A stretch of 64,000 bases of DNA from Ophioderma brevispina (lineage: Eukaryota; Echinodermata; Ophiuroidea; Amphilepidida; Ophiodermatidae). The notes below the pieces were generated by a model. The model worked only from the letters and a program-made list of their open reading frames with translations, was not told where the DNA came from and did not search any database. Below are positions 25,001 through 37,000 of the stretch, one piece after another. The stretch spans positions 1 to 64,000 of the forward strand of contig JAMKCH010056933.1 of assembly GCA_023653785.1 (NCBI GenBank), read 5' to 3'. Each line of letters opens with the position of its first letter. The stretch's first letter is position 1. Made by a program: the position numbers and the translations under genes.

Positions 25001-28000
25001 GTTTTGTTATTAAGTGCTTAACTATACCTGCCAAATCTTACACCTGGCAGCTATTGCAGATAGGGTCTTATTGGCCTAAACCCTCGATAACCAGAATTTA
25101 AAGTTAAATGAAAAACTTCTCAGGTCAATGTAATTTGCATCTCTGGCATGAACGGTGAGGAGTACACTTTCAACTTCATTCCATAACCCCCTAAACTTGG
25201 TTAAAGTTTCAAAGTTGTTATTTTCATCAAGGATCCCCCCATGACAACAAACAATTTGATTACACCACACGGAAAGTCCTGCTTCATGAAAGAAGTGATT
25301 TTTATATTGGCACTACAGCCAATCATAAAACCTTAAGTGCAACTTCGAAACCAGCATATTCTTAATTGCAATACATGCTGTGGCAACAATATTGGGCTAA
25401 TAACACAATGCTGTTTCGAATGCAGAATAGTGTTTTTCTCAAGAAAAAGCTTGTTACTTTTTGTGATGTTTATGTCATTACAATACAACAGGAATGTTGA
25501 GTGCAATGTGTTAATACAAGGCCGCAGTTAATAATTAACTAGCTGCAATAATTCATCAAAAAAATTGAGATTAAATCCTTACGTCTTTTGGGATGGTTAC
25601 TTGTTGTGATGTGACTGGACCACCATCCATACCGCCTGAACCTCCTGAAAAAAACAAAACAAAACATCTCTTAGCCATCTTATTATGCAATGTAAATGGT
25701 CAACAGGACAAAAACTCAACAGACGCTAATCTTTCGGGCATAAAAAATGCTCCAGTAACCAAGGCGCCATCTTAAACTTGCACAGCTGCAATTATTACAC
25801 CTCCTGAATATTCATTAACAATCATGCTATTTTATTGGCTGATTCTGATTACAAGTGCTATGCTAGGGAAATATTTTGAACTGCTTCCCTACAACCTCTT
25901 CCCCAGAGTCCAAGTGAGGTATAATTAAACAAATACTACACTATATCAGGGAAATAGGGCACACTATTTTCCCTTGGTACTGGCTACAGGCCTATCACCC
26001 CTCACCCGACTATACTAACACCAATAAAATTTTTTTTAGCAAATTGCAATAGCCTAAGAGATGAAGGCAACACAAAATGAGAAAAAAAATCAATGTTTCT
26101 TACCATAACTGTCATATCCACCTCGTCCACCACCACCCATCTGAAAAGAAAATATACAAACAATGTCAGCACAGGAGGCAATGATAATCAAAAGCTTTCA
26201 ATAATTGATTACATCAACACAGTGCATTTCTTTATCAATGCGAGAATGAAACCCCGATATGGCATCCATGAACTGAATCATGGTTATCTATTGCTCTTCT
26301 ATCTGACCCAAGTCAACAGAAAAATAACTTGTCACCCCACCCCAAGATTTGACCCCTAAGCTGAAAATATTACTTTTCACTCTAAATTAAGCTCAATTTT
26401 GGTCTTCCAAACCAGTTTGGCTTTTCTCCCAATCCGTCTATGGGCAGGGACCACTGCTAGCCCCCAAAAGGTTTTCTCTCCTTACTAGAATAAAAACCCC
26501 TATGAATGGCCACCTAAAGAAGCAGCTTTTATTTCCACCAATCCCAAACATCAGTCGAGTAAACAAACCAGATAATTATGTCATTGTTACATGAACCTAT
26601 CATGGAATGATAAACGATTACTACTTACCAAATCGCCACCAAATCCACCGCCATAACCATCATCTCTGTAATAAATACAAAAAACGGGTTATTCATTAAT
26701 CATTTCCCCACACTCTAATTTCAGATTTCCATAAATATCGGTTAGTTACATCAGCCAAAAGCTTAACTTCAGTTTTAATTTCAAAGCTTCCATGGACATT
26801 ATGTGGACCATTCCCCACCCAAGAATATCACTTAACCAGACTAATTGCTTTTGAAAACCAATGTCCATCTCAAGGTATCGAACTGCATGTAAAATGCAGC
26901 GAATAATAAATGGCTACAGCTTACACGCAGATGCCATATTTGCTATTCTTACATCAGCACATTTGGTATAATCAGTGAATCACTGTCCCCAATTTAAAGG
27001 TGCAACAAGAGATTTCGTCATGCATATTTTCTTCGATATGTAGTGATTTCATAGAAATTAGACACTCAATAGATTGCCTACATTTTATTTGGCTACAGAA
27101 ATAACTTAAAACTAGAATTTCGCGGTTCTCGGCTTTCGCGCTCGCTATATTCAAAGAATATAAGCTGTGGGCCGCCCCATGAAAAAACTTTAACAATTTT
27201 GACACACACATCCATACAAACACACACACACACACACACGCACAACGGATTGCTAAGTGGTCCTGCCAGCTATAGCTGGCGGCCCACAATGAAAACAAAA
27301 GGTAATTTGTATATGGTTATATTTCAATAGAAACACAGGCCTAACTTTGTATTTCACAATTTTCGTACCAAAGAAACCGTTCTCAGCTTAATCCTTTCAG
27401 ATCACAAAAATTACAATTCACATTTTTAGGGACACCCATATTTCAAATCTCTCGTTGCACCTTTTTAAGCTCATTTGCAAACACACAGTACAGCTAATGT
27501 TTCAGCATTGCTGATTTCATTACTTTCTTTTGACCTATTACTCCACGGATAGATAACACTTATACTAGATTCCACTGCTGTCTGGACAAGATCTTATTTA
27601 TGTGAAGGTATTGAAAGAGCTACACAAAGGCCCAAGCCAGATCTGCCATACAGCTGGTTACAAATCAATGATGCAACCCTTTGTTACCTATTTGAAATAA
27701 TGGTACAGGGTAAATGACTTTTGACACTTGCACTTAAAGGTCCCAGGAAATGAGATGATAAACCTACTCCAAATCTTAGTGGGACATTCCATTCCAATAA
27801 ACAGGGCCACAAAAAATACACTACCAGTGACATCATTTGTGAAACTATTGATTATCAGTCAGTGTCATGAATAGATTCACACCAGTCACCTGGTATTTTC
27901 TATCACTCTCTGAAAAATCAATGATACCACAAATGATGTCACCACCAACCCATTTTTATTTGCATTTCCTGGGACCTTTAAAGTCTGGTGGGTGATGGAA

Positions 28001-31000
28001 TCTAGTACATTACAGAAAAGCAACCTTGTCTATGGTTAACTAGCAGAAAGTCTGTTTCACCAAAGCAGCATTAGGTTACTGCCACAATGTAATTTTTTCA
28101 AACAAATTTGTTACTAATTTATGAAACTTCTCCCCCACGGTAATTGCAAAGTTGAGAGGCTGTCTGAAGCAATAAGTAAATTTCACGGTGCATGATATAT
28201 GTCACGGCCAAATATTTCAATAAAAGCCTTGATTATGTGCAGATAGTTATGAAATTCAGTCCAAAATATTGCAACTACCTCAATCATGGATTATAATCTT
28301 AGATGGGCAACTGGCACTCAAGACTTTCTAAATATAATAGCGATCATATAGTCAAAAACTCAATTGCCTACTTATTTAACCATACACAATGTTCTTTTCA
28401 AATTCAATTGTCTGCTTAACCTGTCACGATCCCGTCGTCCTCCATACCCTCTATCAAAACCTCCTCCTCCTCGCCTCTGTCCTCCACGTGGACCTCCCAT
28501 CATCCCCATTCCGCCGCCACCACCGCTGCCACCATAGGATCCACCGCCACTGCCAAAACCGCCGGGTCCACGTCCACCTCGTCCCCCACGGCCTCCAAAA
28601 CCGCCGCCGCCACCTCCACGCATTCCACGGCCACCACGACCGCCTCCAAATCCACCTCCTCGTCCACCACCGCCATAGCCGCCACTACCTGCACTACCTG
28701 GAACTGGGAACGTGTAGCCACCATACTCGAAAGCAAAACTCTCATCATAGTTGTATGGGTCATACAGTTGGCTTGGTCCTTTAATTGGCGTCTATTATAA
28801 AAAAAAAAGCAAATCCATTAGTAAGCAACAATTAAAGAGGGTGGACATCTCATAACCCTTGAATTATTGATTCTATACAAACATTTATCAAGCAATATTT
28901 CATTTCCAACAATGGTGTAATGTTTCAAAACAGGACAGTCTGCACAGAAAAGAGACACTGACTCATGTAATAATTAGCCAGAAAACCACCCATGCGTAAA
29001 TTCATAAAAGCTGACGGCAGATCGATCGTGAGTAAAAACATCAAACAGCACAACTGCTGGTAATGCATGACAAGCAGTATGTGGCAGCCAGCCAGAATTG
29101 CCCTAGTTTCATTTTACAAGGCAAATCTACATAATGCATACACTCGTACTAAAAAAAACTTATCTGGATTCACACAGAGTGCTAATCTACTCCATTGCTA
29201 ATACTTCAACCTGGTTGATGTGAATTTGCTCCAAGCTATTAGCATATACCTTTATTTTTAGTCTCAAATCTTTTTTCAATGTTGCCATGTACTAAAAATT
29301 TTAATGATGTGTTTTAAAATGCGAATTTGGATTGGCCTTCGGCAACACAAAAATATGTGTGTATGCATCAATAACAGTAGGCCAATAAATCACAATACAA
29401 AAAACTGAAGCATGGTTTTTCAATCAAAATTCCACTCTGTATAAATTGAGTTCATCAATTGGAAATCACTGAATCTGTTAGCAATAAGGGCCCTTATTCA
29501 AACATGGTAAATCGTATTTAGTTTTTGTTCATGGCATAATTGCAGGTTTTAGTTATTTTTGGAAATATGATCTTACCACTTGAATATGTCGTTGATTGCC
29601 TTCAACCACTTGGCAACCACAGACTTCTTTTCTTGCCCTTCATCATTACCACTCTGTCTGTTGAGTGCGGGCACGGCTCCAGAACACCTGATGTTGGCAT
29701 CCCGTCGTCTGCCAAGTAAACAGTACTTTTAACATTAACAGTTCATTGCATCTTAAATGTTTAGACTAAGCACAGCTTAACACGTCCCTGTCCGACTTTG
29801 TCTGAGATGTTTTGTTTTGCATGTTTCAAAGCTTGTTTAAACCCATGCTTTTAACCTGAATCTTAAAGCATTTAAAATAAAAGCATGACCAGAATGTTTC
29901 AAGCGTTATGGTTGTTATTCTAAATGAGTCTGGCAAAGTAAAATTCCCTCATAATAGGAATGTGTGGTGTTGTACAGTCGGGTAGAAATCAGTCTAGCAC
30001 AATTTTAATCCTTTGTTACCTATTTGAAATAGTTGAGGTCAAGTGACCTTTGGCTCTTGCCCAAAAGTAAACAGTTATGAAATCTAGTATAGTTGTACTG
30101 CTATCAAAGAAATTGAAATTGTGGTGGTAATTTTCAGACAATCGCCTCTCCTATTGCTCCAAGTCATGATCTGTTGTTTTTAAGCGTCATGCTTCCTTAG
30201 CAATGTTGGGTGGCATATTCCTGAAGTACTGTCATAACAATTTAACAGGTTGTAGACAGTTCAGGGACTAATGCACCAGATGGGATACAGTGATGATGAA
30301 TAGTGCTGCATTCTCTCATTAGAAATGCTCTGGGAACATGGGCATAAATCCAGGGTGGATATATCTTGATGCAAGGCTAAAGAGTCTAAATATGTAAGGT
30401 TCACTGTGTTTAGCATACATTTTAAACAGTTTTCTATGAGGAAAATTGACCACAATGGACTGACAAGTTCTGTTGGTTGCAAGTGAATTTACAATTTCAC
30501 AATCCTGGTAATCCAAGCTTGTCAGAAACCAGTGAACTTCCAATGGATTGTGTTGTACAAGAAAGTGGTTGATTGCTGGGGACAGAAACACTATCAGCTA
30601 GAATATGCTCACCCACCAACCACAGTTCAGGTGTATTTTCTTACACACAAGTGAATCAAAATTACAAACTATGACATGGGAATTGAAACTGTTGAATCTT
30701 GAATACAATGTTTAGCTATTTTTAAAAGTGCTCTATTATTTATACCACATACCTCTCTGAATTCCTTTATTTTGAAGCCCGCTCTACCAATGACTGCTCC
30801 TGCCTGGCTCTGGTGTACCAACATACGTACTTCCACTTCAAAGTCATCTGAAGGATTCTGTTGTTTATACTGCACAAGGAATTAAAAGAGCAATTTACTC
30901 ATCATAGTCTGGTACACTATATACTCCCAAAGATTTTCTGCAGGATTTATTACTACCAGTCATTTTAGGCCCTCCATCTTTTTGGTATTCAGAAATAACT

Positions 31001-34000
31001 TTTTTAAGCATGCTATAAATATTCTGATACTATAATTGAAAATTGGCAAATAAAGGTCAGTCAAAATACCAAATCCTAGTGTTCTGAGGGGTATGGTGTG
31101 TTTTCATGGTCCTCTCAATATCAAATTTTGCACAGTTCCTTTCTTGCAGTGATCCCTGCAACATCGAAAATGCCAAATGAAAAACAGAAATCTCAAATTC
31201 TCAGGATTTCTTTTTCTGATTTGTATCTTTCAGTCAACATTGCACAAGTTTCTTTTAATACTGTTCCAAAAGGGCACAATTGTCTGTGTAGGGCTATATT
31301 TTGCATTAACATAAGTACCTAACCTAACTGAAAACAATATTAGCGATTTGCTACAGTTTTTACCACTTATACAAATTATCATATTATGGGGAGATTTTTG
31401 TGCTAAAAGAGTTTTTTTTTTTTTTTTTTTTGCTCCTGCCTGGCTCTGGTGTACCAACATACGTACTTCCACTTCAAAGTCATCTGAAGGATTCTGTTGT
31501 TTATACTGCACAAGGAATTAAAAGAGCAATTTACTCATCATAGTCTGGTACACTATATACTCCCAAAGATTTTCTGCAGGATTTATTACTACCAGTCATT
31601 TTAGGCCCTCCATCTTTTTGGTATTCAGAAATAACTTTTTTAAGCATGCTATAAATATTCTGATACTATAATTGAAAATTGGCAAATAAAGGTCAGTCAA
31701 AATACCAAATCCTAGTGTTCTGAGGGGTATGGTGTGTTTTCATGGTCCTCTCAATATCAAATTTTGCACAGTTCGGCGGGGACAACAATATTAGCGATTT
31801 GCTACAGTTTTTACCACTTATACAAATTATCATATTATGGGGAGATTTTTGTGCTAAAAGAGATGGCTATATGGAGGCCCAGATCAATTATACACTGCTA
31901 GTTAACATATTGTGGGAGGCATGCAAAGTCTTTAGGAGTCTCACAATCCTATAATCAACTATAGTGTCAAATATAATTAGCTATTTCTTTTTATCCCAAG
32001 CTGAGTTCTTGGGTGCTGATATCATAATGGGAAAATGTAACAAACCAATTCACATCATTTTAAGTGTGGCCTGTCACTTGCTACAATTAAACTTATTTCC
32101 GACTTACCTCTTCCCAGGTTGGTACAACATCCATCAAGCAGGCGATTGCATCCTCTCGGTCGGCAGCAATTGTCAGTATGCTGTTGTTTGTATGGGAGAG
32201 AAATAAGACAATATCCAAATGAGAAACTTGCCAACAAATTTACAGTAACAACATCATTAAGCAATTTAAATTATCTACTATATCAGATTTTAAACTAAAA
32301 CACTTTACAAAAGTTAATTAAGGGTCTAATTGGCTGCTTAAGTGGCACATTTTAGGTCTGCGTCGTACAATGGCCACGAGAATCATTAAGGGCAACTAAA
32401 AAAAGTTGATAAAACTGTGCAATACAGATGAGTTCTACATGCTAATAAACCAGCCAACTAAAAATGAGCCTAGAGATAACCCTGGTTAAATCTTTTACAA
32501 TTTAAATACTTTTATCTAAAAAAAAATTAAAAGATATTGCATTAAGTGTCATGCACAGCAGGCAACTTAGGAAATGCAACAAAAATGTGAAAATGTATTT
32601 GAGAGTGAGAACCTAAAACAGGTGGAGATGGTGATTGCTGGTAGCCTGCATGTGCATCCTAACAACTAAAGCGTCCCATATACCAAGAGTTAGCCTTCCC
32701 TACACTAAGAATGGAATGACCTAGAAGCTTGATAAAACCCTAGGATGGTGAAAAGGGCATAGTGTGTCAAAAAAAGTTGACACACGGGACATACCGCTCA
32801 GGCCCGCTGCAATCGGGCACGGTCACATTGGCATTGTACTGGATCGGAGGAAGGCGTTGCCAAGTTCGGACATCGGGAAATGGCAACGGACAGGCCGGGA
32901 CCATCGGGGCCGTAGTAGTGGTGGTGGCGAGGATATCCCGTATCAGGGCCGTGGGATATTCAGAGTTTGTCATCAGTACGCGAGACAGGAATCGGACGTG
33001 GTGGAGAGTAGTGGCAGATCGGGTCCGGGTGGGTCATTCATTCGTCAATCAATCAGAGAGAAGGCGTTGGGCGGGCCGGGCCAGACGTTGGACGTGTGTG
33101 GTACGCATGAGGGAGAAGAGAGAAGGGCATCATGGGAAGAGTGGGCATGGGAACCCATTAATATCATGTAGATGAAAATCATAAGAATACACATGTCAAT
33201 AAGTAAATCAAGTGTTGCATTATACTGAATTGGGTATAACTGTCAAATTGACAGATATCTTCCAATTTTGGTGTCCAAATATTGGCAGAAAAATTGTTCC
33301 AATTTTAGAGTTCAAATATGCAACTGTGGTAAAGTGCAACTTCAGAACATTTAAAAAATGTTCCCCCTTTATTTCAATGTACAAACACCTTTTGGCTTTT
33401 TTTCAATTTTGATTTTGAACAATTTTCCAAATAATTTATTTTACTGTTGGTACATTTTTTAATTCATACTTCACACAATTTGAAAACAATTGTATACATC
33501 TAGTGTGTTTCAGATCATAAACATGTACGGTACTCTTCACAATAAATTCTTTACATAAATCAATAGAGAATCAAACTTTTGCAAATCAAATTTGATTTAT
33601 AAATGCAGTGAAATTAACTGCTCACAAGGCTCTGACCACAAGACTTAGGGCAGTGTGACCAGTTTAGTTATCAAACTAAAGCTAACCTGGACAATGCCGA
33701 TCAATGTTGGAAACCTCTTCCCTCACAATTGAAGAGAAATTTTTGAAATTGACTCTAGGTTCCCTTTTGAGCATAATTTTCCACAGGGCACACCACCTGT
33801 AGGTGGACCAGAGATGTCAAGGCATGCAAGCCATCGATTCCAAAAATTGCTGACTGAATAGACTTTACGGACTTAAACGGGTCACACTGTTATTGATATA
33901 TTTTGCAACAACCAAGCAATAACATACATTTTATAATATATAAACACTTTAAAAACATGTTGAAAGAATTGAAATACTGGCATATATGAACAACAATCAA

Positions 34001-37000
34001 GGTGACTAAAATATCAAGACCAGGTTAAGACATTCATGATTTACATTACCTAGATTATAAATAATCAAATTGATATCAATCATGATTTAATTCCCCAAAG
34101 AAAGAAAACTGACGAAAAGTAGCAAACAAGTACTAACCTTAGTCCTTAAACCCTTGATGGTAGAGCCCCCTTTTCCAATGATAGCACCAGCATTCTAAAG
34201 GGAAAAAGAGAAAACAGGTGGAGAAAGGAGACCGTAGTTATTGCAGGTTGTTGACAAAACCATGCTATATACTATGCTTCATGACACACTGATAGGTCAA
34301 GTCTATACCAATCCCATGCAATTGTTGGTACGTAATCATTGATGTAGGCTTTCATCACCACCTGCCAATACTGGTATGACCCGATGGGCTTGGGGAGTAC
34401 AGCCACCATCCTATAGATTCACTAGTATTCACATGCATGTACTATATCACTGTCACAAGGGGTCAATGTTCATAAAGCCAATTGAGCAATGAACTGCGAC
34501 TCTGGGAAATGAATATACAAGGGTTCAAAGACCTTTACGATCTTCATACCTGTGGCAATTCTATAAAAAATAAAAATGGTATTTGTCCACTTGCCATAAA
34601 CCACTACAAATCATGCCATATGGAATTGCAAATTTGGAAGAAAATAGTTGTCATTTCACTTCCTATTTTGTAAGCAAACAAACCACATCAAATGAAACTC
34701 CTGAAAAGAAAGCAAGTCAAACTCTCCACATAAAGGATAAAAGGTTGGCTTATTTTTTAGTACAAAACTGCAATGTAACATTCTTTCCTTTTGTTTCTGA
34801 GCCCAAATCACACCAGTACTACAGCACGTTTTCACCAACATCCCCACACGGTCACGTCTCATTTCTCCACACCCTGGCGGGCGATGCATTCATCATTTCA
34901 AGACTCCATTGCACCCACTCCATAGCCACAAAACACAATATCCCTAACCGATTCTTTCATGAACCGACTGAGGTAATACTCATCATGTATTCATTGCCCC
35001 TGTGAGGCTTCCAATAAGGGGCTCGCACCAAGAATCCAGCATCTCTACCATCCAGTATGTATAATACTAAACCTAGGTAGCTAACATGCAGTTAGGAATT
35101 CCTCAACGCTAACCCTTATCCTGCTGTCCCATCTTTGTTTTGGTTAAAATGACTAAGATCTCCACGTACCAACTTCAAAACAAATTCCATAACATCCAGC
35201 ATGTTTGTACACATTGTTTTTCACCAAATTAAAAGCAAGCACCCTCGCCTATTGAAAGTGAAAATTTATGGAAACGGCAAAACATTTTTGCCCGTCCTTG
35301 CGTGTTTAATAAGTTGGCTCTCTGCATGCCCCTCTTGTATCTGACAGGTGCGCTGCACCGAGACCCCAAGTAACCCTGGTTTAGAGAAAATTTTATAAAA
35401 TTGGGAAGCCCTTATAAACAAGCGAGAGGCAATTTTCCACTTGTATAATTCCGAACGACCGAGGCAATTGGAGAGTAATAGACTACAGTTTATGTATGCC
35501 GGCATTTTCGAGGAAAGCCTTAATTTTGTATAGAACGGTTGTTCGCTCCTGCAATGCGATTTTTCCTTCGTACTCTTGAAACAGTCCACATTCAACCTTG
35601 ATCAAATCGGGCACTTAGCAATGACAAGATCGGTACTTAAAGCGATCTGCAATTTTTTTCCCCAGCCACACTTGTAATTGTGCTTGAATTGTTTATCGGT
35701 CATCATGTGACCGCATCGTATTACAGCATACGTTAAACAATAGGAAATGCCTTGTGGATTCCCGCCACCATCAGGAAACCTTTGGAGTGGTTTATCCCAA
35801 CAGCTTATGCAAATGGATGGGGCCAAAGCCACACTACAAGACATCCACACCTACCAGATATTGAGCACAATCGGAAATCGACACAGCCAAATTTGATTCT
35901 TACGACAGCCCAGTTCGCGTTACACAATCCGAGGGTGGGTTGTCTCTGCCCGAATATTCTATTTTGCGGGTTGAGTGTTCAAGACAAACTCCGCATGGAA
36001 ACGAGTGGTTATTTACATGCGCTTATAAGCCCTCTTGCTGATTGGCCCCAGGCATTAAGACTTGGGAGAAACTCACAACCCGATAATATGGAAATCTCAC
36101 TTTCGTCAGGGCTATATAAAGTACAGCTTGACTGCTCCACAGAGAATTCCTTTGCATAATTAATTTGCTTTATTAGAGTGCCCCCTAGGTTGTCTAGAAT
36201 ATTAATAGTTGCAGTATTTTAACCTTACCTTATTACCTCTCCACAGAGGGCTATATTAGGGGCCGGACATAATATCTAATCTTCCACACGATACCTTATC
36301 TTCGGCCTTCTAAATTTGCCATTTAACCGAGAGCAAATTGCAATTCAATTCAGCGACTCACCGTAATTAGATGGAGCAGAGAAACGAACAGGGAATCAAC
36401 AAAAACACCACAGAGGAATAAACTTAGAAATTGACCTGTTTGGTCATGTTATGTCAGAGCACTATGAAATTCAAATGGTCGCTGATAGTATGTAAAAATG
36501 CAATACAAACAGCGAGCCAATCGACGCTGAATATAAATGGAATGCTTAATACTCTCAAGAAGTCTGGGTGCAAGAGCAAATTTCCCGAGGCCAGAGAAGG
36601 ATAAGCGGAGAACCCGCTACTAGGAGTCGCAGTAAAATAACAGTAATTCACTGCTATTTAATTAGCATGAACAGAGCAGAAGGTGCTCTATAATATTGCC
36701 TCTCTCCAGCAAATCCCTTATTGTCATTGTATTGATGCATATGGGCTTGGCCAATGCCACAATTCTACATGAATGACCATGTCTAATGAAGCATGCCAAT
36801 TAAAAATGTCATCCTACAATTACACATGCACAGACAACAAGACTCTGCTGAGATGGTGTCGACTTGGGGCCAGTTTCCTCTCAACATGACAAACAAAGAC
36901 AACCCTTGCATAATTACTACATATGATCACAAAGACATACTTCAGATCAAGTGCAAATAATTCATGTTGAAAATCTGTTTTTCAAAATGGCTGCCTCTGC

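Noticed and set aside
28389..28784. 131-codon His/Arg-rich plus-strand frame
   Set aside because: Antisense shadow of the Gly-rich HNRNPK exon 8.
31230..31511. Minus-strand frame joining exon 6 sequence to poly-lysine
   Set aside because: It reads through the 20-T junction of a duplication and is an artefact.
32762..33175. Two overlapping plus-strand frames of 135-137 codons
   Set aside because: Both lie opposite HNRNPK exon 4 and its CpG-rich intron. Open frames in several phases on both strands reflect base composition, and no domain is recognised.
34583..35005. 140-codon plus-strand frame, the longest in the window
   Set aside because: It lies within HNRNPK intron 2, has no domain, an atypical composition and no splice or promoter context.
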